Assembly: GCF_014268585.2 (NCBI RefSeq) | Contig: NZ_CP077092.1 | Coordinates: forward strand, 5,059,501 to 5,123,500 | Length of the DNA stretch: 64,000 bases | Direction of reading: 5' to 3' | From: Pseudomonas iranensis | GTDB lineage: Bacteria > Pseudomonadota > Gammaproteobacteria > Pseudomonadales > Pseudomonadaceae | In this document: positions 18,639 through 28,256 of the stretch, piece after piece | How positions within the stretch are numbered: the stretch's first letter is position 1 | Layout: each line of letters starts with the position of its first letter | Made by a program: the position numbers and the translations under genes | The notes under the pieces: model-generated | Database searches by the model: none | Seen by the model: the letters and a program-made list of their open reading frames with translations, nothing else | What the model was told of the DNA's origin: nothing

Positions 18639-18727
18639 GTGAGAGCGAGCCTGCTCGCGAAGGCGTCAGCACAGTCGAGGGATTTGCTGGCTGACGCACC
18701 GCATTCGCGAGCAGGCTCGCTCCCACA
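18639..18727. repeat. Inverted pair of REP elements
   Basis: Two REP cores (GAGAGCGAGCCTGCTCGCGA and its mirror ending CTCGCTCCCAC) face each other across about 40 bp. The pair sits between the convergent yqjH-like and Pr6Pr genes, where it may help stop transcription from both sides. Confidence 0.85.
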
Positions 18728-18734
18728 CTGGATC

Positions 18735-19373
18735 TTAACTTCGTGCGGACAATCTGCGGTCGAGGCCGATCATCAGCAGGCCCACCAACACAAATCCCAC
18801 CAATATCCCCCCGGCATTCGCCAGCACCTGTGGATAACCCAACACCGCCACATCAATGAACGGGTACGCATAGGCGCCGAGCAGATGCCCGCGCAGCAAG
18901 GCGTAGATGAAATACACCAGCGGATAGATCAGCCACAGCGGCAGGTGCCTCAGGCGCAACGTGCCTTTGGGGACGCAGCACCACCAATAGCCGAGAAACA
19001 GCAATGGCATGACGTCGTGGAGCAATTCGTCGGCAACAAACTGCCAGCCTTCGGGGTGCCACAAGTGCCGCAGCAGGATGCTGTAGGCCAGACCGACCAC
19101 TGCGATGCTCACTGCGATGCCACTGCTGACCCACGGTTGCAGAAACCAGCGTCGCGCGGCGGATTCGCGCTCGGTGATCGCGCAGGTCAGCACCGTCGCC
19201 ACCAGGGTGTTGGTCAATATGGTGAAGTAGCTGAAGAAACTCACCAGTCCGCCCAGCAGGCTAGCGCCGATGCTCAATCGCGCGAAGAGAATCAGGTACA
19301 GCTGAATTGCCAGCCCTGCCCAGCCCAACACGGCCAGGCCGGTGATCAGGCGTCGGCGCCTCGCGCTGTCCAT
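18735..19373 (-). CDS. Pr6Pr-family membrane protein
   Basis: The 212-residue protein is mostly hydrophobic with about six membrane spans. It carries family-typical motifs: SFFSYFTILTN in the second span region and HDVMPLLFLGYW in the middle. The function of Pr6Pr proteins is not established. The start codon lies one base before the stop of the upstream small gene at 19375, so the two are probably cotranscribed. Substrate or partner cannot be deduced. Confidence 0.75.
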   Translation of the reverse strand: MDSARRRRLITGLAVLGWAGLAIQLYLILFARLSIGASLLGGLVSFFSYFTILTNTLVATVLTCAITERESAARRWFLQPWVSSGIAVSIAVVGLAYSILLRHLWHPEGWQFVADELLHDVMPLLFLGYWWCCVPKGTLRLRHLPLWLIYPLVYFIYALLRGHLLGAYAYPFIDVAVLGYPQVLANAGGILVGFVLVGLLMIGLDRRLSARS

Positions 19374-19374
19374 C

Positions 19375-19605
19375 TCAGAGCGGTCGCTTGGTGCGCATCA
19401 GCTTCACGTACAGGCGCTCGACCTTTTCCCGCGCCCACGGGGTTTTCCGCAGGAAGGTCAGGCTCGACTTGATGCTCGGATCGCTCTTGAAACAACGGAT
19501 GTCGATACGCTCGGCCAGCCCCGACCACTCGTAGTGAGTCACCAGTGCATTGAGGATCTGTTCGAGGGTCACGCCGTGCAGCGGATCGGGGGATTGTTCG
19601 TTCAT
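19375..19605 (-). CDS. VF530-family small DNA-binding protein (DUF2132)
   Basis: This 76-residue protein matches the VF530 family from beginning to end: [20 protein letters not shown], then [22 protein letters not shown] and a basic tail. The family is small, compact and described as DNA-binding by fold, without a defined role. It starts the short minus-strand pair with the Pr6Pr gene. The 299 bp between it and the porin gene hold no further gene that I can support. Confidence 0.85.
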   Translation of the reverse strand: MNEQSPDPLHGVTLEQILNALVTHYEWSGLAERIDIRCFKSDPSIKSSLTFLRKTPWAREKVERLYVKLMRTKRPL

Positions 19606-19904
19606 GCCGGGCCTTTGGGCGAAGTGATATGCAGAAGCCGCGCACCTTAGCCGAGGGGCTGAGCGGGTGGAAGGCCTTCCTGCAAATGTAGGCCAACCCG
19701 GGAAGATCGCAGGCTGTGGCCCGACTCACAATGCGCCCGTTTGCCGCACTGTTACCGAATCCGAAACGCTGCATGTCTGCAAAAGCGCTTTCTCAATTTG
19801 TTACAGATCATTATCCTGCCGCCCTTCCGCTGAAACGCTTCACTGCCCGCGACAATCTGAAGCGCTCGGCCTGCACTCGAAAAACATCAAAAAAAGACTT
19901 CTTC

Positions 19905-21266
19905 ATGCCTGACTTTTCCTTCTCCCGAGACAGCGCTATCTCTGCCCTGCGCACCCTTGGCGGCTGCACCGCCCTTGGCTTGGCGACCTGTGCCCACGCG
20001 GCGCCGGCCTTCGACAGTGAATCACCGTACATGCTCGGTGACTGGAACGGCACGCGCACAGAACTTGCGGAAAAAGGCTACGACTTCAAACTCGATTACA
20101 CCGGCGAAATGGGCAGCAACCTGCACGGCGGTTACGACCACGACCGCACTGCCCGCTACAGCGACCAGTTCGGCCTCGGCACCCATCTGGATCTGCAGAA
20201 GATCCTCGGTTGGAACGACGCCGAATTTCAACTGACCATCACCAAACGCAGCGGCAACAACATCAGCAACGACCGCATCAACGATCCACGCGTTGGCGGC
20301 TTCACTTCCGCCCAGGAAGTCTGGGGCCGTGGCCAGACCACGCGCCTGACGCAGATGTGGTACCAGCAGAAATTCTTCGATCAGAAACTCGACATCAAGG
20401 TTGGCCGCTTCGGCGAAGGCGAAGACTTCAACAGCTTCCCTTGCGACTTCCAGAACCTCGCGTTCTGCGGCTCGCAGGTAGGCAACTGGGTCGGCGGCAT
20501 CTGGTACAACTGGCCGGTCAGCCAATGGGCGCTGCGGGTCAAATATCACCTGACGCCCGAGCTGTACGCGCAGGTCGGCGCTTATGAGCAGAACCCGTCG
20601 AACCTCGATCGCGGCAACGGTTTCAAACTCAGCGGCAGCGGCACCCAGGGCGCAATCCTGCCGGTCGAACTGGTGTGGACGCCGAAGCTCAACGGCCTGC
20701 CGGGCGAATACCGCGCCGGTTATTACTACAGCAATGCCAAGGCCTCTGACGTCTATAAAGACCAGAACGGCCAACCGGCAGCGCTGAGCGGCGAAGCCTA
20801 TCGCAGCGCGTCGAGCAAGCACGGCGTGTGGCTGGGCGTGCAGCAGCAGGTCACCAGTATCGCCAGCGACCACTCGCGCGGCTTGAGCCTGTTCGCCAAC
20901 GCGACGATGCATGACAAGAAAACCAATGCCATCGACAACTACGTGCAGGCCGGCCTGACCTACAAAGGTCCGTTCGATGCTCGCGCCAAGGACGACATCG
21001 GTGTTGCCCTCGCTCGTGTGCACGTCAACCCGGCCTATCGCAAGAACGCCGAAATGACTAACCGCGCCAACGCCGTCTACGACTACGACAATCCGGCGTT
21101 CCTGCCACCGCAGGACACCGAATACAGCGCCGAGCTGTATTACGGCGTGCACGTGACCAACTGGCTGACCGTACGCCCCAACCTGCAATACATCCGCCAC
21201 CCCGGTGGCGTGAACGACGTCGACGACGCCCTGATCGGCGGGATCAAGATCCAGTCGTCGTTCTAA
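19905..21266 (+). CDS. oprB: Carbohydrate-selective porin OprB
   Basis: The start at 19905 gives a 453-residue protein with a signal peptide cut after AHA; the frame is open upstream but would bury the signal. The mature N terminus reads SPYMLGDWNGTRTELAEKGYDF, the OprB hallmark, and the C terminus ends in a beta-strand with terminal Phe (KIQSSF), as outer-membrane porins do. OprB passes glucose and other sugars. The gene is followed by gcd, so sugar entering here can be oxidised in the periplasm. Confidence 0.93.
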   Translation: MPDFSFSRDSAISALRTLGGCTALGLATCAHAAPAFDSESPYMLGDWNGTRTELAEKGYDFKLDYTGEMGSNLHGGYDHDRTARYSDQFGLGTHLDLQKILGWNDAEFQLTITKRSGNNISNDRINDPRVGGFTSAQEVWGRGQTTRLTQMWYQQKFFDQKLDIKVGRFGEGEDFNSFPCDFQNLAFCGSQVGNWVGGIWYNWPVSQWALRVKYHLTPELYAQVGAYEQNPSNLDRGNGFKLSGSGTQGAILPVELVWTPKLNGLPGEYRAGYYYSNAKASDVYKDQNGQPAALSGEAYRSASSKHGVWLGVQQQVTSIASDHSRGLSLFANATMHDKKTNAIDNYVQAGLTYKGPFDARAKDDIGVALARVHVNPAYRKNAEMTNRANAVYDYDNPAFLPPQDTEYSAELYYGVHVTNWLTVRPNLQYIRHPGGVNDVDDALIGGIKIQSSF

Positions 21267-21281
21267 AGATCACAGTTAGCC

Positions 21282-21374
21282 CCTGTGGGAGCGAGCCTGC
21301 TCGCGAAGGCGGCCTGTCAGTCGCTGCAGTGTTGCCTGATATACCGCTTTCGCGAGCAGGCTCGCTCCCACAGG
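21282..21374. repeat. Inverted pair of REP elements
   Basis: A forward core at about 21285-21310 and a mirrored core ending in GCTCGCTCCCACAGG form a long stem between the porin and gcd. Both genes run in the same direction, so this pair may separate or modulate their transcripts. Confidence 0.88.
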
Positions 21375-21483
21375 AATGCATTTCGTTAGCCGAACAAGTT
21401 TTTATCTGAACCATGCCTGCGCCAAATCGTCATCTAAAGTGACTACAGCGCGGGACTACATAAACGTCACGGAGAATCACACT

Positions 21484-23895
21484 ATGAGCACCGAAAGTGC
21501 TTCGAGCCGGGGTCGGCTACTACCCGCCCTGCTCGGCATCCTGCTTCTACTGATGGGCCTGGCCATGCTGGCCGGGGGAATCAAGCTGAGCACGCTTGGC
21601 GGCTCGCTGTACTACCTGCTGGCCGGCATCGGTATCGCCTTGACCGGCATCCTGCTGCTGATGCGCCGCCGCGCGGCGCTGGGCCTGTACGCCATCGTGC
21701 TGTTTGCCAGCACCGTCTGGGCGCTGTGGGAAGTCGGTCTGGACTGGTGGCAACTGGTGCCGCGTCTGGCGCTGTGGTTTGTCCTCGGCTTCGTGATGCT
21801 GCTGCCATGGTTCCGTCGTCCGCTGCTGCTCAACGGCCCGGCGAAAATCGGCACTGGCGGCCTGACCGTCGCGGTGATCCTGGCCGGCGTTACCGCTCTG
21901 GCCAGCCTCTTCACCCACCCGGGCGAAACCTTCGGTGAACTGGGCCGCGACAGCGCGGACATGACCAGCACCGCACCGGCCATGCCGGATGGCGACTGGC
22001 AAGCCTACGGTCGCACCGAGTTCGGTGACCGCTACTCGCCGCTCAAGCAGATCACCCCGGAAAACGTCGGCAAGTTGCAGGAAGCCTGGCGCATCCAGAC
22101 CGGCGACCTGCCAACTGCGGATGACCCGGTCGAGCTGACCAACGAAAACACCCCGCTCAAAGCCAACGGCATGGTCTACGCCTGCACCGCGCACAGCAAA
22201 GTGCTGGCACTGGACCCGGACACCGGCAAGGAAATCTGGCGCTTCGATCCACAGATCAAGAGCCCGGTCGGCTTCAAGGGCTTCGCCCACATGACCTGCC
22301 GTGGCGTGTCGTATTACGACGAAGCCGCCTACGCGAAGTCTGAAAACGCTGGCTCGGCCGTCATCTCCGAAGCAGGCCAGGCCGTTGCCCAGGCCTGCCC
22401 GCGTCGTCTGTACCTGCCAACCGCTGATGCTCGCCTGATTGCGTTGAACGCCGACACCGGCAAGATCTGCGAAGGCTTCGGCACTAACGGCGTGGTCGAC
22501 CTGACCCAAGGCATCGGCCCGTTCACCGCCGGCGGCTACTACTCCACCTCTCCAGCGGCGATTACCCGTGATCTGGTGATCATGGGCGGTCACGTCACCG
22601 ACAACGAATCGACCAATGAGCCATCGGGCGTGATCCGCGCCTTCGACGTGCGCGACGGTCACCTGGTGTGGAACTGGGACAGCGACAAGCCGGACGCCAC
22701 CGAGCCTCTGGCCCCGGGCGAAACCTACAGCCGCAACTCGGCGAACATGTGGTCGCTGGCCAGCGTCGATGAAAAACTCGGCATGGTCTACCTGCCACTG
22801 GGCAACCAGACCCCGGACCAATGGGGCGGCAACCGCACCCCGGGCGCCGAGAAATTCAGCGCCGGCCTCGTTGCCCTGGACCTGGCTACCGGTAAAGTGC
22901 GCTGGAACTACCAGTTCACCCACCATGACCTGTGGGACATGGACGTGGGCAGCCAGCCAACCCTGCTCGACATGAAAACTGCCGACGGCGTGAAACCTGC
23001 GCTGATCGCTCCGACCAAACAGGGCAGCCTGTACGTCCTCGACCGTCGTGACGGCACGCCGATCATTCCGATCAAGGAAATCCCGGTACCGCAAGGCGCC
23101 GTGAAAGGCGACCACACCGCACCGACCCAGGCCCGTTCGGACCTCAACCTGCTGGCCCCGGAACTCACCGAAAAAGCCATGTGGGGCGCGAGCCCGTTCG
23201 ACCAGATGCTGTGCCGCATCCAGTTCAAGGAACTGCGTTACGAAGGCCAGTACACCCCGCCATCGGAACAGGGCAGCCTGATCTATCCGGGTAACGTCGG
23301 TGTGTTCAACTGGGGCGGCGTCTCGGTCGACCCGGTTCGCCAACTGCTGTTCACCAGCCCGAACTACATGGCCTTCGTCTCGAAAATGGTGCCACGCGAG
23401 CAAGTCGAAGCCGGCAGCAAACGCGAGAGCGAAACCTCGGGCGTGCAGCCAAACACCGGCGCGCCATACGCGGTGATCATGCACCCGTTCATGTCGCCAC
23501 TCGGCGTACCGTGCCAGGCCCCGGCCTGGGGCTACGTCGCCGGTATCGACCTGACCACCGGCAAAGTCGTGTGGAAACGCAAGAACGGCACCAGCCGCGA
23601 CAGCTCGCCAATCCCGATCGGCTTCACCCTCGGCGTACCGAGCATGGGCGGTTCGATGGTTACTGCCGGCGGCGTCGGCTTCCTCAGCGGCACCCTCGAC
23701 CAGTACCTGCGCGCCTATGACGTGAATACCGGTAAAGAGCTGTGGAAATCGCGCCTGCCAGCCGGCGGCCAAGCGACTCCGATGACCTACACCGGCAAGG
23801 ACGGCAAGCAATACGTGCTGCTCGTTGTCGGCGGTCACGGCTCGCTGGGCACCAAGATGGGTGACTACATCATTGCCTACAAACTGCCGGAATAA
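21484..23895 (+). CDS. gcd: Membrane-bound PQQ-dependent glucose dehydrogenase
   Basis: The ATG at 21484 has GGAG upstream and gives 803 residues, the usual Gcd length. About five membrane helices fill residues 15-140. The periplasmic PQQ propeller begins near WQAYGRTEFGDRYSPLKQI and shows WNYQFTHHDLWDMDVGSQP, SGVIRAFDVRDGHLVWNWD and a final GGHGSLGTKMGDYIIAYKLP. It oxidises glucose to gluconolactone in the periplasm and passes electrons to ubiquinone, the step behind gluconate production and phosphate solubilisation. The neighbouring porin supplies the substrate. PQQ genes are not in the window. Confidence 0.96.
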   Translation: MSTESASSRGRLLPALLGILLLLMGLAMLAGGIKLSTLGGSLYYLLAGIGIALTGILLLMRRRAALGLYAIVLFASTVWALWEVGLDWWQLVPRLALWFVLGFVMLLPWFRRPLLLNGPAKIGTGGLTVAVILAGVTALASLFTHPGETFGELGRDSADMTSTAPAMPDGDWQAYGRTEFGDRYSPLKQITPENVGKLQEAWRIQTGDLPTADDPVELTNENTPLKANGMVYACTAHSKVLALDPDTGKEIWRFDPQIKSPVGFKGFAHMTCRGVSYYDEAAYAKSENAGSAVISEAGQAVAQACPRRLYLPTADARLIALNADTGKICEGFGTNGVVDLTQGIGPFTAGGYYSTSPAAITRDLVIMGGHVTDNESTNEPSGVIRAFDVRDGHLVWNWDSDKPDATEPLAPGETYSRNSANMWSLASVDEKLGMVYLPLGNQTPDQWGGNRTPGAEKFSAGLVALDLATGKVRWNYQFTHHDLWDMDVGSQPTLLDMKTADGVKPALIAPTKQGSLYVLDRRDGTPIIPIKEIPVPQGAVKGDHTAPTQARSDLNLLAPELTEKAMWGASPFDQMLCRIQFKELRYEGQYTPPSEQGSLIYPGNVGVFNWGGVSVDPVRQLLFTSPNYMAFVSKMVPREQVEAGSKRESETSGVQPNTGAPYAVIMHPFMSPLGVPCQAPAWGYVAGIDLTTGKVVWKRKNGTSRDSSPIPIGFTLGVPSMGGSMVTAGGVGFLSGTLDQYLRAYDVNTGKELWKSRLPAGGQATPMTYTGKDGKQYVLLVVGGHGSLGTKMGDYIIAYKLPE

Positions 23896-23915
23896 GCGTT
23901 AGCTGGCGGTAAAGA

Positions 23916-23951
23916 AAAGGCGATGTTCCGTGAGGGACATCGCCTTTTTTT
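23916..23951 (+). terminator. Rho-independent terminator of gcd
   Basis: The 11-bp stem GGCGATGTTCC / GGGACATCGCC is followed by seven T residues, 20 bases after the gcd stop codon. Confidence 0.92.
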
Positions 23952-23982
23952 GTGCACGCAATTTGGCAAGCACCGCGAATAC

Positions 23983-24074
23983 CTGTGGGAGCGAGCCTGC
24001 TCGCGAAGGCGTCGGCACATTCGCCAGTGATGGCGCCTGACACACCGCATTCGGGAGCAGGCTCGCTCCCACAG
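23983..24074. repeat. Inverted pair of REP elements
   Basis: The pair runs from CTGTGGGAGCGAGCCTGC to GCTCGCTCCCACAG with about 40 bp between cores, directly after the gcd terminator. One arm has GGGAGCAGG in place of CGCGAGCAGG. Confidence 0.87.
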
Positions 24075-24099
24075 AAAAGCAAAGCAGCACAGCTGCCCG

Positions 24100-24500
24100 C
24101 GGCGAAGCCGCCCCACTCAACAATGAGCGCAAGCTCGAGTAACGCTTTTGATCTTGCTTTTGATCCACGGGCGACGTCGGAAGGCTGAGTGGAGGGATTG
24201 ATCCGGGCGTGGGAGCGCAGCGACCGTCTGGCGCAGCCAGACACAGCGGAAGGAGGTGCAGCGAAGCAAACCGGAGCCGCTGCGCCCGGATCAGTCCCGG
24301 AGCGAAGGGACCCGAGCCTGCGAGGGCCGAACGCAGGAGCTAGCCTTTTCGGTTACCTTTTTGGCGTCTGAAAAAGGTGACTCGCCGTAAGGGCGAAACC
24401 GCCAGCCGCCGCCCCCGAAGAAACGGATATTCACCCAGACCACCCAGAGCATGGCCGGCCCTGAGGCCGCCAAGCCTCAGACACACATGCAGAAACACAC
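24100..24500. other. GC-rich non-coding block, likely dispersed repeat family
   Basis: Short reading frames here lack ribosome binding sites and conserved content. The block shows GGGAGCGCAGCGACCGTCTG, GGAGGTGCAGCGAAGC and GGTGACTCGCCGTAAGGGCG in a fixed order. From memory, near-identical blocks recur in P. fluorescens-group genomes next to unrelated genes, often wrongly annotated as hypothetical proteins. I cannot verify copy number here. It fills most of the 671-bp gap between gcd and the Lon-type protease. Confidence 0.45.
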
Positions 24501-24566
24501 CCGCCCCATTGAAACCACCCCGCCCCTGCCCCATCTAAGACCCATACCCCATTGCGCAGGTGCCCC

Positions 24567-26981
24567 ATGACCGACCAGCAAGATCGCCCGGACAACCACG
24601 ACGATTACGAAACCGACCACATCGAACACACCTCCTCCGGCACCGGCCTGGCGCTGCCCGGGCAAAACCTGCCGGACAAGGTCTACATCATCCCGATCCA
24701 CAACCGCCCGTTCTTCCCGGCCCAGGTCCTGCCGGTCATCGTCAATGAAGAGCCGTGGGCCGAAACCCTCGAACTGGTCAGCAAATCCGAACACCACTCC
24801 CTGGCCCTGTTCTTCATGGACACCCCCCAGGAAGACCCACGCCACTTCGATACCGGCGCCCTTCCCGAATACGGCACGCTGGTCAAGGTTCACCACGCCA
24901 GCCGCGAAAACGGCAAACTGCAATTCGTCGCCCAGGGCCTGAGCCGTGTGCGTATCAAGACCTGGCTCAAGCATCACCGCCCACCGTATCTGGTCGAAGT
25001 CGAATACCCCCACCAGCCCACCGAGCCGACCGACGAGGTCAAGGCCTACGGCATGGCGCTGATCAATGCGATCAAGGAGCTGCTGCCGCTCAACCCGCTG
25101 TACAGCGAAGAACTGAAGAATTACCTCAACCGCTTCAGCCCCAACGACCCGTCGCCGCTGACTGACTTCGCTGCCGCGCTGACTTCAGCTACCGGCCCGG
25201 AGCTGCAAGAAGTGCTCGACTGCGTGCCGATGCTCAAACGCATGGAAAAAGTCCTGCCGATGCTGCGCAAGGAAGTCGAAGTCGCGCGTCTGCAAAAAGA
25301 GATCTCGGCGGAAGTTAACCGCAAGATCGGCGAGCATCAGCGCGAGTTTTTCCTCAAGGAACAGCTCAAGGTCATCCAGCAGGAACTTGGCCTGACCAAG
25401 GACGACCGCAGCGCCGACCTCGAACAGTTCCAGCAGCGCCTCGAAGGCAAAACCCTGCCGGCGCAGGTGCAAAAACGCCTCGAAGAAGAAACCCACAAAC
25501 TGTCGATCCTCGAAACCGGCTCGCCGGAATACGCGGTCACGCGCAATTATCTGGACTGGGCCACTTCGGTGCCGTGGGGCGTGTACGGCGAGGACAAACT
25601 CGACCTCAAGCACGCGCGCAAAATCCTCGACAAGCACCATGCGGGTCTGGACGACATCAAGGATCGCATCCTCGAATTCCTCGCCGTCGGTGCGTACAAA
25701 GGCGAGATCAGCGGCTCGATCGTGCTGCTGGTCGGCCCGCCGGGCGTGGGTAAGACCAGCGTCGGTAAATCCATCGCCGAATCCCTCGGCCGGCCGTTCT
25801 ACCGCTTCAGCGTCGGCGGCATGCGTGATGAAGCCGAGATCAAGGGCCACCGCCGCACCTACATCGGCGCACAGCCGGGCAAACTGGTGCAGGCGTTGAA
25901 AGACGTCGAAGTGATGAACCCGGTGATCATGCTCGACGAGATCGACAAAATGGGCCAGAGCTACCAGGGCGACCCGGCCTCGGCGCTGCTGGAAACCCTC
26001 GATCCTGAGCAGAACGTCGAATTTCTCGACCACTACCTCGACCTGCGCATGGATCTGTCGAAGGTGCTGTTCGTCTGCACCGCCAACACCCTCGATTCGA
26101 TCCCCGGCCCGTTGCTCGACCGTATGGAAGTGATTCGCCTGTCGGGCTACATCACCGAAGAAAAAGTCGCCATCGCCAAGCGTCACTTGTGGCCAAAACT
26201 GCTGGAAAAGGCCGGTGTGTCAAAAGGCAGCCTGAGCATCAGCGACACCGCGCTCAAAGCCCTGATCGACGGCTATGCCCGTGAAGCCGGCGTGCGTCAG
26301 CTGGAAAAGCAGATGGGCAAACTGGTGCGCAAAGCGGTGATGAAACTGATCGACGATCCGAAAGCGGTAATCAAACTCGGGCCGAAAGATCTCGAAGCAT
26401 CACTGGGCAACCCAGTGTTCCGCAACGAACAAGTGCTGTCCGGCACCGGCGTGATTACCGGCCTGGCCTGGACCAGCATGGGCGGCGCGACCTTGCCAAT
26501 CGAAGCCACGCGCATTCATACCTTGAATCGTGGGTTCAAACTCACCGGGCAACTCGGCGATGTGATGAAGGAATCGGCGGAGATCGCCTACAGCTACGTC
26601 AGCTCGCACCTCAAACAGTTTGGCGGTGATGCGAAGTTCTTCGACGAAGCCTTCGTTCACTTGCACGTACCGGAAGGCGCGACGCCGAAGGACGGCCCAA
26701 GTGCCGGCGTAACCATGGCCAGTGCGCTGTTGTCTCTGGCACGTAATCAGCCGCCGAAAAAAGGCGTGGCGATGACCGGTGAATTGACGCTGACAGGGCA
26801 TGTGCTGCCGATCGGCGGCGTGCGCGAGAAGGTGATCGCGGCGCGGCGGCAGAAGATTTTCGAGCTGATACTGCCGGAGCCGAACCGCGGTAATTTCGAG
26901 GAATTGCCGGACTACCTGAAGGAAGGGATTACCGTGCACTTTGCCAAGCGGTTTGCGGATGTGGCGAAGGTACTGTTCTGA
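24567..26981 (+). CDS. asrA: Lon-type ATP-dependent protease, second paralogue (AsrA-like)
   Basis: The 804-residue product has the full Lon architecture: an N-terminal substrate-binding domain (about 35-230), an AAA+ module with Walker A GPPGVGKT at 390-397 and Walker B VIMLDEIDKMG, and a C-terminal S16 protease with the Ser-Lys dyad at S712 (KDGPSAGVTM) and K755. The acidic, Asp/His-rich head (QQDRPDNHDDYETDH) differs from the housekeeping Lon, which in Pseudomonas lies beside clpX and hupB; neither is present here. P. aeruginosa PA0779 (AsrA), induced by aminoglycoside stress, is the likely counterpart. An AGGTG site precedes the ATG. Confidence 0.88.
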   Translation: MTDQQDRPDNHDDYETDHIEHTSSGTGLALPGQNLPDKVYIIPIHNRPFFPAQVLPVIVNEEPWAETLELVSKSEHHSLALFFMDTPQEDPRHFDTGALPEYGTLVKVHHASRENGKLQFVAQGLSRVRIKTWLKHHRPPYLVEVEYPHQPTEPTDEVKAYGMALINAIKELLPLNPLYSEELKNYLNRFSPNDPSPLTDFAAALTSATGPELQEVLDCVPMLKRMEKVLPMLRKEVEVARLQKEISAEVNRKIGEHQREFFLKEQLKVIQQELGLTKDDRSADLEQFQQRLEGKTLPAQVQKRLEEETHKLSILETGSPEYAVTRNYLDWATSVPWGVYGEDKLDLKHARKILDKHHAGLDDIKDRILEFLAVGAYKGEISGSIVLLVGPPGVGKTSVGKSIAESLGRPFYRFSVGGMRDEAEIKGHRRTYIGAQPGKLVQALKDVEVMNPVIMLDEIDKMGQSYQGDPASALLETLDPEQNVEFLDHYLDLRMDLSKVLFVCTANTLDSIPGPLLDRMEVIRLSGYITEEKVAIAKRHLWPKLLEKAGVSKGSLSISDTALKALIDGYAREAGVRQLEKQMGKLVRKAVMKLIDDPKAVIKLGPKDLEASLGNPVFRNEQVLSGTGVITGLAWTSMGGATLPIEATRIHTLNRGFKLTGQLGDVMKESAEIAYSYVSSHLKQFGGDAKFFDEAFVHLHVPEGATPKDGPSAGVTMASALLSLARNQPPKKGVAMTGELTLTGHVLPIGGVREKVIAARRQKIFELILPEPNRGNFEELPDYLKEGITVHFAKRFADVAKVLF

Positions 26982-26988
26982 CCGATAG

Positions 26989-27556
26989 CCCCTCACCCCA
27001 GCCCTCTCCCCGAGGAGAGGGAGCCGACCGTGGGATATTGTTGAGCTACGCCGACCTGAAATTGAATCGTTGAATCCGCAATCGACCGGATATTTCAGAT
27101 CGATGTATGACACAAGACACCTCACCCTAGCCCTCTCCCTCTGGGAGAGGGAGCCGACCGTGGGATATTGTTGAGCTACGCCGACCTGAAATTGAATCGT
27201 TGAATCCATAATCGACCGGATATTTCAAGTCGATGTATGACACAAGACACCTCGGTCGGTCCCCTCTCCCTCTGGGAGAGGGAGCCGACCGTGGGATATT
27301 GTTGAGCTACGCCGACCTGAAATTCAATCGTTGAATCCGTAATCGACCGGATATTTCAGGTCGATGTATGACACAAGACACCTCGGCCGGTCCCCTCTCC
27401 CTCTGGGAGAGGGAGCCGACCGTGGGATATTGTTGAGCTACGCCGACCTAAAATTGAATCGTTGAATCCATAATCGACCGGATATTTCAGGTCGATGTAT
27501 GACACAAGACACCTCGGTCGGTCCCCTCTCCCTCTGGGAGAGGGCTAGGGTGAGGG
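26989..27556. repeat. MITE-like palindromic element with four tandem ~131-bp units
   Basis: The block opens with CCCCTCACCCC and closes with CTAGGGTGAGGG, an inverted terminal pair. Inside, GAGCCGACCGTGGGATATTG recurs at 27021, 27151, 27282 and 27413, so the unit repeats four times with a period of 130-131 bp. Each unit contains TTGAGCTACGCCGACCT, GGATATTTCA and GTATGACACAAGACACCTC and ends in a CCCTCTCCC...GGGAGAGGG hairpin. No reading frame here looks real. A single-unit relative lies at 29984-30132. Confidence 0.9.
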
Positions 27557-27655
27557 CTTGGCGCCAGTGCGGTCAACGCGGCGCCCGTCTGTCACACTTT
27601 CTCCCATCTTCGGTTATGCTCGCCGTTCGTCGTCACTGCCGGAGCCACTGATTCC

Positions 27656-28048
27656 ATGTCCCCCACTCGCCTGTTTCTCCCCCTCACCCTTTCCTTGCTG
27701 GCCGCTTGCGCCACGCAACCGAAACACAACGTGACAGTGGAAAAACAAAGCGAATGCCCCGTACGGCTCACTACCGGGCAAAACCTGATCATCAGCCTGC
27801 CAAGCAACCCGACCACCGGCTACCGCTGGGCGATTCAGGATTCTGCTGGCGGCGTGCTGCGCGCCCTCAGCCCCGAGGTCTACAGCAACCCGGAAGATGC
27901 CGGCGTTGTTGGTGCAGCGGGGGTTTCGACCTGGCGCTTCCAGGCCTTTGCGGCCGGCACCGGGCGTTTGCGCCTGACCTCGCAACAACCGTGGGCACCG
28001 GAAGTGTTGCCAGTAGAAACCTTTGACTGCGCCATCTCGGTGAACTGA
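27656..28048 (+). CDS. Chagasin-type (I42) cysteine protease inhibitor, lipoprotein
   Basis: The 130-residue precursor has a lipoprotein signal with lipobox LLAAC (C18), so it should be anchored in the outer membrane or periplasm. The mature protein carries the I42 signature NPTTGYRW at 51-58 and the later strand pair ending in [10 protein letters not shown]. Chagasin-like proteins block papain-family cysteine proteases with three loops. Bacterial members often have no known endogenous target; none is encoded nearby. It looks monocistronic, lying between the MITE-like element and a REP pair. Confidence 0.85.
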   Translation: MSPTRLFLPLTLSLLAACATQPKHNVTVEKQSECPVRLTTGQNLIISLPSNPTTGYRWAIQDSAGGVLRALSPEVYSNPEDAGVVGAAGVSTWRFQAFAAGTGRLRLTSQQPWAPEVLPVETFDCAISVN

Positions 28049-28070
28049 CGGCGGGAAACCGCGCTGGCCT

Positions 28071-28137
28071 CTTTGCGAGCAGCCTCGCTCCCACACAACA
28101 CCGCATTCCCTTGTGGGAGCGAGCCTGCTCGCGAAAG
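28071..28137. repeat. Inverted pair of REP elements, short spacer
   Basis: A mirrored core (TTGCGAGCAGCCTCGCTCCCA, lightly mutated) faces a forward core (TGTGGGAGCGAGCCTGCTCG) across about 20 bp, between the inhibitor gene and cmoA. Confidence 0.8.
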
Positions 28138-28256
28138 CAATTTTCCTGACGCTGATGTTTTTGCGCCCGGACGGTGCCTTATCAGACAATTCAAGCATCC
28201 GCGCCCCACTTTGGCTAAAATGCCGGCCTTTTCCACCGACACCGCCGGACGCCGCC

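Noticed and set aside
21547..23838. 763-codon minus-strand open frame opposite gcd
   Set aside because: It is an antisense shadow of a strongly biased GC-rich gene; the gcd frame has full-length family similarity.
23870..24371. Small frames in the gap between gcd and the Lon-type gene
   Set aside because: They run through a REP pair and the GC-rich block and resemble false gene calls common in Pseudomonas genomes.
26400..27209. 269-codon minus-strand frame covering the end of the Lon-type gene and the tandem repeats
   Set aside because: It is formed by the antisense of the protease and by the repeat units; the repeated peptide inside it reflects the DNA repeat.
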